A stretch of DNA of 64,000 bases from the NCBI GenBank assembly GCA_027574665.1, contig CM050655.1:7683170-7747169 (forward strand), written 5' to 3'. Made by a program: the position numbers and the translations under genes. Numbering within the stretch: position 1 is the first letter of the stretch; each line of letters begins with the position of its first letter. The notes beneath the pieces were generated by a model that searched no databases, was not told where the DNA came from, and worked only from the letters and a program-made list of their open reading frames with translations. The DNA comes from Rhynochetos jubatus (Eukaryota > Chordata > Aves > Eurypygiformes > Rhynochetidae). Positions 49,271 to 62,759 of this stretch are shown one piece after another.

Positions 49271-49310
49271 TTATCGTTATCAGTGATAACGTTATCAGTG
49301 ATAATGATAA
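49271..49310. promoter_or_regulatory. Cluster of six GATA motifs in 40 bp
   Basis: TTATC at 49,271, 49,277 and 49,292, and GATAA at 49,285, 49,300 and 49,306. Two palindromic pairs TTATCAGTGATAA (49,277-49,289 and 49,292-49,304) are repeated at a 15-bp period. Paired GATA sites are high-affinity GATA-factor targets. Whether this is a functional element or a small tandem duplication is unknown. Confidence 0.6.
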
Positions 49311-49524
49311 GTTGTCCCGCTATTGGCGTAAGCTATCCATTTGTATCCTGCCTCAGCGATTACACTTTATGCGTGCAAGCCTGAGCTAGAATGCTTACTT
49401 TTGAACACACCGGGTTTTTTTTCTGTGCAGCACAAAAAAGTAAGGCGTTTTCTGGAAACAGAAGTGCTTGGTGTTGGTAGGATTGTGTGCTTGGAGTAAC
49501 GTGCCATTGTAAGAAGGATCAGCA

Positions 49525-49640
49525 TGGAAAACCAGGCTCCTGAGTTCTGATCTCAGCCTGATCTTGACTTGCTGGGTGATATTGGGTGAGTTACTTGACC
49601 CTTTAGTGCTTATCACTCTGTAAACCATGAATCACACGTC
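49525..49640 (+). mobile_element. Ancient MIR-like core-SINE relic
   Basis: The segment reads like the MIR consensus as I know it: GAGTTCTGATCTCAGCCTG, then GGGTGATATTGGGTGAGT, TTACTTGACC and CACTCTGTAAA. These correspond to the blocks for 'gtgtgaccttgggcaagtcacttaacctctctg...ctgtaaaatg' in order and spacing. MIR-family core-SINEs predate the bird-mammal split, and small numbers survive in bird genomes, sometimes as regulatory DNA. The assignment is by eye. Confidence 0.6.
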
Positions 49641-52600
49641 CTGTGTACAAGGATGTTTATTAAGATTTTAAGAACATCTTTATGTGAACATTCTGGGCGC
49701 CACGTTACATCGGTGATAAGGTTTATGTTTTGCATAATTGATCACCTCATGGTCCTCAGTGTTTTTAACTGCTGTGTTGATTTCCATTTCTGACAGATAC
49801 AGACAAAAATCTGTCCTTGGCACTTAACGTTCCAGTTAAATGCTATATCACACCCACTTTTTTCAGCGCAGTAATATGAAAAAAATTCCCCAAACCAACA
49901 AAACCCCCAAAACTCACAAGAAAAGCAAGCTGTCCCGCCAACTGACAATTAATTTGACATGGTTTTTCTTCTGAAGGGCCGTATTCTCCACTAGCCTCTG
50001 CCGTCTCGAGTGCACGTGAAGGAAAAAAATGATGGTGTAGTTGCTTGGCTGGGCTCTGAGGCTGCTTTGTGTTGGTGATGCAATGACCAAAGTTCAGCCC
50101 GGTGGTTTTGTGATACAACCAGTGTGAGTGAGGTCAGGTTCAGGTTACGGTTTTGGTCTCCTGCTGCGTTTGGTTTTTTCCCCCCACACAGGAAGAGAAT
50201 GTGTTGAAAAGCCTTACAGCTATTTTCTCCTGCCCAACCCTCCCCTACTTGTAGGCTCCTCTCCTTTCTACCTGAGTACTCCTGCGGGATTGACAGTTCT
50301 TCAGCTTCTCGCTTCTTTGTTGCTCTTACGTATTGCAGTTCCCTCCAGGTTTGTGAAATACCCCTTGCTCATTTTCACCTTCTTCGAGGGGTTGATTCCC
50401 ACGTCCTCTTAATTTGGCTTGAGAAGTTAGAATTACCTGTAACCGTCAGGTACCACGACTGTCTTGAATGGGTGAAAACGTCAGCCGCCTGCTTCGAAGG
50501 GGAGTTGTTAGCTGTAATTAAATGCAAGGTGTAGCGCTCGGGCAGGCACTACAGAAACCATCCTCCATCATAACGTTGCCAGCGGCTGCAGATGTGTGTT
50601 AACGTGGGACAAAAAATAACAGTCTGTGTCAAAGAACATCTTGTTTGCACTGTTCCTGCCACGGGTACATAGGCGCCTGCAAGGGGATGTGTGTGTATGT
50701 ATCTGTATTTTATAGCTGCCACCAGTCAAGGCGATAGATACGAACACTAGCCAAGCATGATACAAGACTAAAGAGAGAGAAGGCAACCGGCACGTCTGCA
50801 GTATTTGCTGGCTCTCCAGTAATGGCTTACGTAAAAGAAAGTTGGTTATCAATTATTCCTCAGAGAATTTGTGTATCGGTAGAAACAGAGGAGCGCTAGC
50901 TATAACCGTACTGAAATCACAAGGGGAATTAGGTTCGTATGTACACCAAGCTCCAAGCAGATCTGCGTAACATTCAGACTCCCACCTGCCTTTACCTCTT
51001 CTTTACTGACACACATCCTGTATTCCATTAACCGCCTAATTCACCCCTCGCTGCACTCTTCATTTGTTGCAGCCCCTCAGCTAAATGCACTATTGCTACA
51101 TAAAGCACGTTGTTAATGAGTTTTATTGGCAGTTTGCTACGGAACAGCCTGGAGCAGGAGTTGGGGTGACTCAGAGTAGGAAAGGCTGCGCAGCATGCAA
51201 CTCCCTGAGTGAATTTACAGGGATGATGTGAGCGTAGCTCCACTGATTTCATGCTTTCCTCTGGTGCAAATCTGATGTCTCTGCCACCGCCCGCGTTAGA
51301 CTGTGGTGATGGGTACCGTGAGTTAGTCATGGCCTTATTCCTTCTGAACTCTCTGACTGTCTGGGGCCGATCCTGGGCGCGAGGAGGACAGCGTTTACCA
51401 GCGTGGTTAGCAACGTCCCTCCCTTCCTGCGCTCCCTTCTCGGCGTGTGGTTTGCAGGAAGGCACCTCTGGCCCGGTGTCACTCTCAGCCACTGCAGCTG
51501 CGGAGCTGCGCGATACTCTTGCCAGTTGTATGCAGCGGTGACAAAACGTGTATGTATAGAGGGAGGGAGAAATCCCCTAACGGTTGTGGAAGCTGTTACT
51601 GGCTTTTCTAAGTTTTCCGTGTATCTTTAGTGTTTTCTAAAGATAGTCCGATTATATAATCTGGGGAAAACATCAGACTTTGTCTAAAACTTCAACGATA
51701 TTCTTGAATATAATTTTAAGTGTCCACAATCCTCAGTGCTCAGGTACAGGCAGGAAGGTTTTTTTGATAATGAGTGAGATGAAAGAAACCCACAGCTCAA
51801 CTGGCAGGTGTAATTCTGAGTCCAGAAAAAGCCGTATTCTCACCGCATTATCATGTATTAGCGGCATAACTTTCAAAATAAAACATCAAGAGGAATGCAT
51901 ATGGATACTCTGTTGTAAAGAGTGTAATTAGAAACAAATGGGAGTCATTGATCAAACTGATGTGCAGAACGCTGTAATTTGGACCATCGCTTTTAGCCTT
52001 TTAACTGAGAGCAGAAAAGACACGGTTAGAGATACAGTCGCACCCCTGGTCACTCTGGCGGTGCCTGGGAGGAGCTACTCTGTGCTCGCTGCCACTGGGC
52101 AGTTTCTTGGGCCCGCAGTGTGGCCCTCTCCAACATTTTTGAAACCACTTCCCTGTAGGTCCTTTGAATGCTGTCACTGGCTGCCAGACCCGTAAGGCCC
52201 CTCCGGCCTCTATCACATCCGTGCCCAACTCCGCTTGTTTTTTCTCTCTGTTACTTTTTCAGGGAATCCCGAGGGTCCCGTTTGGTCGCTCAGTGGGAGA
52301 GCAGAGGGTGGGAGAAAGCTTGCGAGGTCACCCCTGTTTGGAAGCAGCTCCCTTGGCCTTCAGCCCTCCCCTCAACAGCTGGCTTTCCAGCGACAGGAGA
52401 AGGTTTTGTTGATACGACCCCGGGGAGAGGCCCGCTCAGCGCTCGAAGGCTCTGCAGCGTCCGTTGCTGGGCAGGGATGAGGAAAGCTGCTCCCGTGCAG
52501 GGAAAGCCTTACGTTTCCCTCTCCGTGCTTGTCTCTTCTCCCATTATCACCGACTTCAGTGCCGTATTTATTTTTGCCTGCTGTGAGGTAGGTGTGGTAT

Positions 52601-55600
52601 ATAAGGGCTTTTGTACCGGGAGGGTGTGATTCTGCTCTGTTGGAGTCTGAGGGTTGGAATTAGACCATTTACTAACTCCGGGGTCCCAGAGGGAGCGAGG
52701 TGTGGGTCTGCCACTGCAGATCACACCCTAAGTAGTGATCACACCCCAAATTTTAGGCAAACTTTCTAGCAAGGTCTAAAGTAATCCTGTTGATGTGGCT
52801 TCAAGCTCCCTCAGCTCTGCCGCCTGCTCGGTGCTCACTCACGGCCTCCCCTCGCTGCCAGAGATGCTTCAGCACAGGCGGTCTTTAAGCTAAGCCTTTC
52901 CTAGTGACGAGGGGGGACTGGGTATGGTCGTCACACAGGTGATAAGCAGTAATGCATGAAGCCACAGTAAATGGGTTGCCTTTGGTTATACACCTCACAC
53001 CTCATTTTAAGAATCGCTTTTCAGCAAGGGAGAAACTTTTTCGTCTCTTAACGATTTGGGATCAGTTTTATCCCAGTGGAGATCTATACAGGGTTAATCA
53101 ATAGTGCTAGATTTAAGAAGGAAAGAATTAGTAATTTCAAAGGAATAGCCAAGGGACATTTTTCTATTTTAAATAAATAATAGATTTTTTTTTTTTCATG
53201 GAAAGACAGTGTTCAGAAAAAGAGGTGAATGGGTAAAATTTAGTGGGTAAGGTATTTAGGGGAACTTCTTTCAGTGTCTTCAGGTGTTTGTAGTGTTCAG
53301 GTTAATCAGTAAATCCAGTAAAATCCTTCCTTGTCCCACAAGCAAAGCGTCCATATTAAACTTGAGGCCTCTGGGAGGAGGAAGGAAGTTTTATTCAGGT
53401 GTTTGAACAGGGAGGTGGACTGAGGGGAGCAGAAGAAAAAGGACAGGACTCACAGGACTCTTACAGCTGCCCACGCAGCAGTATTGATCTGACTTTGAGT
53501 TGTGATTATCAACCAGAATTTGGCTGCTTCCAAGACAAAGATGTGAATTAGGAAATGTTGACAGATAGTTAGTAGAGAAAATGTGGAGGAAGGAGAGAAG
53601 GAAGGCAGAGATGCCATCGTGGATGAAATGTCAGTGAAAGAGGTCAGGGGATGTTCCAGAGAAGCAGCATGCAGCAGTGAGTTGGTATTTGAACATGCAG
53701 GGAGTGAGGCAAGGAGGGAACAGGGCAGTTTGGTTCCATGACAAGCAGTTTCAGAATGAAAACTGCTAAAGGGAACATACAAAGGCATTTGGAAAATCAG
53801 TGCTGTACGTAGGCTAGGTTTTGAAGTGTGGGTTGAAATGATGATACAAGAAATTTGAGTTCCTTAAAACATGAAGAAAGCAATTTTAATGATGTCTTTG
53901 CCTGGGGACAAAGTGAATAGTTGCAAGTTTGGAAATGACAGATGCTTGCCAGAGCTATAAACATGACCTTCGCTGGTTGTGCTGTAGTACTCAGCATATT
54001 TACATGACCACATGCTCCTTTTCAGTTAGAATACTGTATTTGTCAGTAATACACTGCTTCTGCACCGTGCTACCGTGTGCATAGGTGTATCTTCACATGG
54101 ATGAGGAAAAAAACCCCAAATGTTACCGAGGTATAAAAGGGAAATCAGTTCAGATACTTAGTATCTTGATTTTATTTTTTGCATTTCACAGCATGGTAGC
54201 AAAAGCGTGGCAGATTTTTGTTAAAAAATTAGGATGCATTCCAGCAGAAACTGATGCAGAGGCTTGTCTTTTTCCTGAAAAATAACTTCTACTATTCCCC
54301 GTAGCGAAGTACTTAGAGCTTGCAGGATCAGGGCCTAACAAACCGCACATCCTCCTTACAGTGTTTGTTTGGTTTGAGGTTTTTTTTTCCCTCCAGGAAA
54401 ACAAATCTCTCCGTGTCTCCATGTTAAAATGATTGGAAATTGAACTTGGGGAGATCTAGCATGTGATTACTTTTTTTAGACAGGATTTTCTTCATCGCTG
54501 AATTGGACTGAGTCTTTTTTTTTCTCCCAAAGCAGATGGTAAGTGATTCAGTACTTTTAGCAGTAGAAAAATGATTTGTTTTCTTTCCTCAGTAGTTGGT
54601 GTGAATGTACTTTTCTTTATCTATTTACATATTATGTAAACACACTTTACCACCATTTATGTACATAGTTTTCAGTCCTAAGCCTGCAGAAAGCCCTGTA
54701 CAGGCAAGGCCTTGCACACAGAAGGAGTTGGCATTGCTTACAGAGGGCTGTTCGCATGGATCTCGTGGCAGTGTTGTAGCTGTATTTTCATGCATACACT
54801 TAAATTGCCGATGCTGTAGGAGGACGTCAGCAGAACCCTAAGTCCACCAAACAGCCCAGTAACTGTGCACTTTACTTTTTTTCACCTAACAGAGTCTCTG
54901 GGGATGCCCTTGGTCTCTTCTGCTGCCTTCCTGTGGTAGGCTGCAGTCCTCGTGACTTCTGAGTTACAGCGGAAAGCTTTACCCTTGTTAGAGAGCGTTG
55001 GGGTGAGTTCTTCCTGCTGTGCAGGGGGAGCGAGCGCCTCATTCCTGTGACCTTCTGGACTTGTACCGGTGCTGCTAGGGGAACTTGGGAAGGGATTCCA
55101 GTAATGGTGAGAAATATCCGGAGGAGCATTAAGAACCCTCCTTTTACATGCGTACCTGACATCTCAAGCTTATTGGCATCTCTGTTTCTGTGCACGTATA
55201 CAGTGTTAAAACTGATTGCAAAGTACCACGCTGTTTCTTGGATTGTGCTGAATGAAACACACATGTAAACAGTACCTGTGTTGTGCCAGCATGTGGGTAT
55301 CTGAGGCAGAACCGAAAGATCTGAAGCTGATAGACACTAGGCTACATTATAAGGAAATAGTATGTTGGTAGGGTCCAGCCACTGATTCCTTGTGCGAGGA
55401 GGTGCAAGCAGGTTTGCCCGAGCAACCCAACAGTTGTCCTTTCCAAGCAGTTAAGAGCTGTTCTGTGAATTCGGTGGGCTTTTACCCTAGCTTTGTCTGA
55501 GAATGGCAGTGTTGAATGCACAGAGTCACACTGCTGCTTTGCTGAGATGATAATACCCCAAAAACAGAGGCCGGTTTCTGTTTTCAGATGTACACGGTTG

Positions 55601-57289
55601 GAGTGGGATCGATTATCCAAGTCTCTTGGTTCTCCCCTCATCCGCGCACGCTTCAGTTGGGTCTCTGGGGGTTTGCGCACAGAGGAGCTGGCCCCTCGTC
55701 TTCTTTTCCGGGTTTACCGGGGAGTTGAAACCCAGTTCTTAGCATCTCCCACTTGAAGAACGTGACAATCTTCTGCTTCCGTGAATTCTAGTGGGGGGGG
55801 GGAAAAAAGACACGTGAATTAGCATCAGAAATACTGTGCTGTGACATGTCAAGTTTTTCCTCTCAGTGCAGTTGTTCAGTGGAAGGGTGGCAGGAGAGCC
55901 CTTGAAACTAGCACTGGGTTTTTTGACATGGATGAGTAGTCACTCACTGCGCCTCGTATTTGTGTAATGAATTACTTTTCCCTTTATGCAAGGGGAAGTG
56001 TTTGGGGGAGTTTGCCTCTCGGGCTGTGGCCACGCAGGGTGGCAGAAAACTGCATCTGCAGGAGGACACATAACCCCGCGGGATGCTGCTGCGTGAGGTG
56101 GCGTGTGAATCCCGTCCGGGGTCAGACCGCCTGCTGGGAGGAGCGAGAGCTTGTCCGGCCAGTGCCGTGTGTTACGTACCGAGGGCTGGACCTCTGGGCA
56201 TACCTCATCGCGGTCCCTAACGGTCGCGTTTTTATAACTGGGAATTGCTTTATTACCTTACCAGAAGGAAAGAAAAGCACCAAGCAATGGGTCCGCACCT
56301 CTAAGTGCTGCATCGGTAGAAAAGCAGAAGTGGAACTCCTAACCCAGCTATTGTGGGCGTGCAGGGACAGTGGGATTAGGATTTCTGTTCTCCTGGACTG
56401 TTGCTGTGTGTGCTCTCGCCCTCGTAGTTGCCTCCTGACTGGCAGCAGCGTGCTTGCTTCCCAGTGCCACAGCTCCTGGTGTGCCCTGGCCCCTGGCCGC
56501 CCGTCCCTCGCTGGCCAGGTGTTGCCCAGGGAATGGCACCGTGCCTGGGAGCGTGGCAGCGGCTGAGACATGTATAGCAAAGGAAGGGAGTCCGGGAGAA
56601 GTTAAACCAGGTGTTAGGGAGAAAGAGTAAAATCTGCCCCCAGTGCAGAGGCTGAAAAAACAGGGTTGGAGGCCGGTTATCTGTTACCTCCTGTGAGCCC
56701 TGGGGTGTAAACACTGTGGAGAAAAGGAGGGTCAAAGCTTTGAGGACTAAGCAATTGCTGGAAGCTCTAGGTGACTTAGGACATAAGCATGCATTTATAA
56801 GCACTGAAGAGAGTTTCTTCTGGTTTGAGTTAATAATAGGGCACGCTGTGTACAGTTTGTTTGCTCGATTGGTTCATTTTATTGTGTGTAAATACTCTGC
56901 AGAAACAAGTTTGCCTTTTGTTCAGTGTTACTCAGCTGGCGTGCTTCTTGCAAATCCACTGACTGAAGGGGAGTAAATAACCTGCTCTGGTCTCTCTCTG
57001 AAATGAGATCCATTTAATATACAGGCCCACAGGGGATACGGTGGGACTGCAGAGGAGTTGGAAGGACTGTGAGCAGAGGAGGCAGCGTGCACAGCAGAAC
57101 GGAAACCTCCAGGCCATGGGGTGCCACAGGCGCAGCAACTCACCGACGATGCGAAAAGGGAGTTCTGCTCTCCCGTGCCTGGTACGAAACTCAGGCTCCA
57201 CTGATCTTGGGGGTGATGTCGTGATTTTGCACTAGGGCGGATGAGAGCAGAATCTGGCCAACTGTTAATAGCTTTTTGTATTTGGGGCT
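49641..57289. other. Intergenic DNA downstream of ADO's promoter side, no gene seen
   Basis: No coding exon or RNA gene is supported. A stretch at about 51,000-51,170 contains homeodomain-like cores (TTAATGAG, TTTTATTGG) in unique sequence and might be regulatory. Purine-rich sequence occurs around 53,370-53,700. Confidence 0.5.
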
Positions 57290-57620
57290 GAACTAAAGTG
57301 GCTGTGTATGCAAATAATTGTGCAAGCGTGACTCCTGAGCGACTTATAAAAGGCGATTCATTATTTAATTGTTGGAAATACAAACTGTTTGGCACAAATC
57401 TCCTGGTTTGGCTGAGCTGTACTTGACCTGTGACTGAGAGAGCAAAGGTGATTTTAAGTCCTGGGACCCAAGGGGCCAGTCTGTAATGTAACCCAAGGCA
57501 GAGTCAGCACATTGGCTGCTTTCTAATTACAGATGCTTCTTTTGTGTACAAAACCAGTTGATTCATTAGCTTTTATTTCCATTATCTCATCTCCATCTTG
57601 ATATGTGAATCTGAGCTCTT
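57290..57620. promoter_or_regulatory. Candidate enhancer with octamer and SOX-type sites downstream of EGR2
   Basis: A perfect POU octamer ATGCAAAT (57,308-57,315) is followed by SOX-like ATTGTT near 57,369 and by an inverted SOX-like pair TTTTGT-GT-ACAAAA (57,540-57,553) beside CTAATTACAG. The stretch is AT-rich and unique-looking. The mouse Krox20 myelinating Schwann-cell element lies about 35 kb downstream of the gene and is driven by POU (OCT6/BRN2) and SOX10. This one lies 15 kb downstream on the same side. Homology is a hypothesis only. Confidence 0.27.
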
Positions 57621-60600
57621 TTACATCAAGGGGGTGGCATATAACTGTGTAAAAAACTATTGTAAAAAACAAGGGGTTGATAACAAGAAATCGGTTGTTT
57701 CGGTATAAAGATGTTCTGATGGAACCAAAATGCTAAAGTTGGTTTAATCTATGTGCAGAATCTGAAAACTTTGTGGGAAGCCTAACAAGTTGAAAATAAC
57801 CTTTTTTTTTCTGTTCTGTGCCCTGCATTTCTTGCAGTGTTTTGGCCCATGCCTGCAACAAGGATAGGTTAGCTGTTAGAACGTGACAGGGACGGCTGGA
57901 AGCGTTGCTGTAGCTTAACACACCGTCGCTCCTCGGCCGCGCTTCAGAAACCAGCTGAACTTCAGGAACTCTGCTGTTCGCGTCCTGTGGTGAAATGACA
58001 CCTGTTGGATTAAGCCATCTTCATGTGGTTAAATTCTTAAACTGTGGTAATCTCACCACAAGTTATCAGCGGTCCTTATGTCTGGAAATGTGGGCATCTC
58101 ATTCCAACTCCTGAGAGCAGAGAATGTTTTTCCTGGGGCCAAGATTTAAAAATGCTTTCGCCTCTCAAGGAACCTCCAGTTTTTGACACGTTTTACTTAT
58201 GCAAGCTCTTTCTTTTTCCCTTCTCTCATGTAAAAGTGACAGCGCAAGCATGGATGGTGCAGAGAGACATCAGATTTTCTTGGGACATAAGCGTGAGCCC
58301 AGAGCTGAGGATGTTTGTATGTTTGAGGATGCTTCCTGGCAAAAGTGGTACTGGCTGAGAATCAGAAGCGCGCATCCAGCTGACATCACTGGAAGATGCA
58401 CGCACAAAGTGAAAGTACTATGTGGCCTTTAAGCTTCTGTTCCTGTGGTACGTGAGGTTTTATACTACGCAGAATTGAACCATTCACTTTTCTGGGTAAT
58501 TGAGATAAAATGGGTACCTGTGACCCATTCCAGTCTGTCTCTGTCTGGGACATGCCTCCGTGACTTTAACCGAGTGCTGCATATGCACAAGGAGGCTCTT
58601 GGGGTGGAAACGCTGTAAAGTGGGATCAGTAACCGAAGATAATTTTTAAAAAGAGATGAGTACAACAGTTGCTGCTCATCTGGATCATAGACATGACTTG
58701 AGGGAGTATGTTCACCAAAGTGAAAGGTTCTCCAAAATGCTTGCTAACAGGTTACTTATGTTTACTCCAAAAGCATGATCTTTTTCCCTAAGCCAAACGG
58801 AAAACTAGATTTTTCTTCTTACTTAAGTATACGAGGAGTAGCTGTGCAAATTGTTTGGGTTACATTGATGTTAAGTAAGTGTCACCAGTGGAAAATCGGG
58901 CCCAGTGCCTTTTTTATGTGTTTGGCAAAGGAAGGGGCATTTCCATTTTCTGTTGCTGATTGAGTTCCCCTGTGATCTTGTCTAATACACAGGAACACTG
59001 AAACTGCATCAAGAATACGGTCTGTCTTGTGCCCTACCACGCAGAAAAGTCAGGCAGTCGAGTTCCCCGTTTGCGTGTCTCCTCCCTCCGTTTGTCCTGT
59101 TAGCTGCAGGCTCCCTGGGACTGGACCTGGCTGTCGCTGCGCTGCGGGCACGGCTGGAATAGGGAGAGCAGCTTTCCTTCCGCTCTGCTGTTTGGGTGTG
59201 ACAGAGGGCTGAGCTGGAAGGCAGGTGGGTGGCTGGGTGGTTTTTCTACGTGAATCCAGCGAAGCAGATGGAGGAGTCCTGCATTGCTCTGGCTGGCACC
59301 AAGGGAGGCTGGATGCATCAGAAATCCCAGAGCTGCTCAGCTCTAAGCCCTGTCTATACATCTACAGCACTGGTATCCAGGGAACTGAGATTACTGGATT
59401 GGAGTACAGGAGTTGCGTTACAAGGCCAGGCTCTGAGGGTTTAGGAGTGACAGCAGAATAATGACTTACAACTTGCTTTCATGTTACATGGCATGGGGCT
59501 TGTTCTTCCTTGCAGATGGCTTCTCCAGCGCTGCTTGGACGTGCCTGCTGCTCTGGGATTGCTCCTAAAGCCTTGATTTGACAGTAGCCTCTGGCATGGG
59601 CCAGCAGATCTGCGTAGCTGCAGGCCCACCAGTCTTTCTGCTGAGCGTTAAAGGAGTTTTGGAGGAACGGAGCTATTAAAAAACCCGCCACTCTCCTCTG
59701 TGGCTGTTCCTGGATTCAGTGTCCCTTGTCTCAGGCAGAGCTGGGCAGCAGGCTGGGGAGGACAGTAGCACTGGGTTTGTGCAGTTTCAAACGCCAGGGC
59801 TGCTGGTGTTAGGTGCTCCAAGTGTCATTTCTTGAGGGGAGAGTGTAGGTGAGGGAAAAGCATCGCTACCAGGTGAACTGGAGGGGTGGCATTTAGACCG
59901 CTTTGCACATAGGACAGGCTGAGCAGAAGGAATAAGACTGAAAATACCCTTGATCTGGGCAATATCAGCTTGTCACCATCAGTTGGGTAACCACAAGCCT
60001 ACTGCCACCTGCTTTGCAAGGGGAGATGGTTAAGGACAAAGCACGGCAGCGTGCGACATGCTTAGAGCTGTGAGGTGCTGACAAGCTGATACCACCCAGA
60101 GACCGTGGTCGTGTCCAACACGAGGTGCAGTTTTAAGAACTGAAAAAACCTGCTCTCCAGTGTGTCACCCTTGAAAATAACACGTGGCATACATGCTGAA
60201 ACCTAAAAGTCCCTCCCTTCCTGCCTCCCCAGCAGCTCCATACATGCATGCAGCTTTCTGGGCGAGAGCTGGTGTTGCACAGGGATCGGAAGGGCTTCAG
60301 CAGGTCTGTGCCTTTCCACTGAGAAGCTCTGAAGCACCTGGGTAGCTGTGCTGGGCACGGCAAAGGGGTGGAGCGGGCATACGGGTAAGGCATATAGATC
60401 TCTGGCAAGACTGGGAGCAGAGGCAATTTTCTGGGTCAGAGAGAGTGTGGGGCTGAGAAAGAGAAGGCACACTCACTGTATGGCTGCTGAGCAGGGAGCG
60501 AGAAAGGATTTTAGTTTGTGGCTTGAGGAGTGATGGATCAGGTAGAGAAGAATCTGGTTGTGCTAGGGTAGTTGTACAATATGCCCAGAGCTTGCAGTTT

Positions 60601-62759
60601 ATCCCAGAGCAGCTTGGAAGTGTTGTGGCATTCTTCAGTAGTGCTTACAAGCATCGGGGAGTCTGTGTGCTGGGCACCTGACTCACTGCCCAGAGCACTG
60701 ACAGTTTGCCCCCTCTTGTTTGTCACACATACCTACAGATTTCATACTTGTCTTTTGGAGAATACAGCACTTTTCTGTCCTGTGAAACAATGCTTCTCTT
60801 CTGCCATTCTCATGGAGATGTGGGGCGATGATATCACTTCCCAGCGAGGGGCTGGTGAATCACTTTGTTGGAGTTCATGAATCACTCGTTTGCTACCAGT
60901 TTCTGCACTGGTCTTAATATAATTTCCAAAAGCTAAAATCATCACTTCAGAGACCTTTTACTTTTTGTTAAAGAGACAATACTGGAATTATCTCGTTGCA
61001 TAACGTACTGAGCCCAAGCTCCCAGCGTGCTGCAGGAGAGTTCTCCCAAATCTAGTTGTGTAGCTGAAGGTATTGCCTATCCAATTGATCCCCTCCCCAG
61101 CAGCGAAGAGCTTGCTTGCAGCTGAGTGGGGAGAAGGAGTGTGTGTGTCTGTCTCACAGGCGCTGGTGGGTAGTCCCATAACTTGGCTCCAAGTTTAAAG
61201 CTCTGCTGTGGGTGTGATAACCACTGGCATGGGAGCAGAGGCGCTCTGAGCTGTCACGGCTGGGTGTGCAAAGGCTCTTCTGCTAGCTGAGAGCTTCCAA
61301 TATTCTATTGCCTGCCTGGGAAGTGTAGCTGGGTGTTCACCTCCGTCAGCTTTGTGCCTCAGGTGGTGTAAAGAAGGCAGGAAGCAGGAGTAAGTAGGTC
61401 CCTTGGAATTTCCTTGTCCAAGGGGAGAACAACGTCAGGCTGTGTGGTTGTATCCAGGCAATGTCAAAGGTCTTGGAGATGCATCTTGTACGGATTGGCA
61501 CAGGGCTTTTTCTTGGGAAAAAAGGAGTTGTGCACGGTGTGAATACGATCTTGTGAGTGTAAAGGCACTCGTGGCTTATTACTGGCAAAGCCTGAGGCTG
61601 CTTTAAGTCATCTTTATGACAGCACACATCTTCTGGCAATCGCAAGGTCAGGGCATTGCATGGGAAGCGCCGAGGTGCCTTTGCCCATTACCTTGTTTGA
61701 TGGGCCAAGCATCCCTCCATCACAACGATCCAACGCGTTGCTCCAGCCAAGCACAGCACGCGCTCCGGCAAACCCGCTGCTGCCCTTGGAGCGTATTTCC
61801 CTATTGTTTTGTCCTGACTGTTCGCCTTTCCCTGGGATACATTGCACTTTGCCAGCTGGTATTTGTAACACGCTCGGTAGGATTTTAAAATGAAACTCCT
61901 TTGGAGGAGGTCAGCGTGCCGTGCAGGACACGGCCCGCGTGTGGGCAGCATCTGACAGATTCCTGTCGCTGTTACCCAACAGGCTTGTCAGAAACGACAG
62001 CATCTGCCTGTGGACTGCGCTAGCACAGCGATGCCAGCCAAAATGGGAAGCGTTGACGCTACTGTTTGCCCACTGTCTTCATGTTCATAGTCCCTCCCCA
62101 CTAGGAGAGGCTCAGTGAAAATGTCTGGATGGACAGTTCAGTGCGTTAGGATAATGGTACCAGATACCATTCAGTTTTGAGCAGCTGATGTGTAATTATT
62201 GTACTAGAAAAGCCACACAGGAGACTGCTTCCGAGTCTCTCAGCCATCAGTGACTTTTCTGCACATAGGCAGGTAAGGAGGTAGGTAAGGGTGTAACCTG
62301 TCTGAAGGGTTCCTCATTCCAGAACTAGTGCCAAGGATCACATCTTCCTGACCCCATTGCTGGGAAGCTCTGTTCTCACATTTACGGTGTGCCCACATCC
62401 TGGAGATTTTTCTGTTCCACCTCTCTTTTGTGATGAATGAAATCACTTCAGATCTGGGGGTTTTTAATATGAAAAGGTTATTTGACTTCTGCTGCCCACG
62501 TTGCATGTGTTTCGTGTGTGTTATTAGCCCTCCATAGTAGAATGCTGTTTTGTGCCCAGCAAGGATTCTCAGAATAGCCGTTGCTTCACCCGCTCTCTAA
62601 GCTTGCCTGGAGTCCAAGCCGCTCCGTTTTCCGTGTGGTCCACTGTCAGCCTCCCATTGTAAATTAGCTGCCCTTATAACCCACAGCCTGATTTTCTCAC
62701 TCTGTTCAACAGAAGTGCTGACCGTTGAGTTTAGCAAGTCATGTTGGTGTTAAAATACC
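57621..62759. other. Intergenic DNA, no gene seen
   Basis: Neutral-GC unique-looking sequence. No protein family, RNA gene, microsatellite of note or recognisable transposon was found. Confidence 0.55.
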
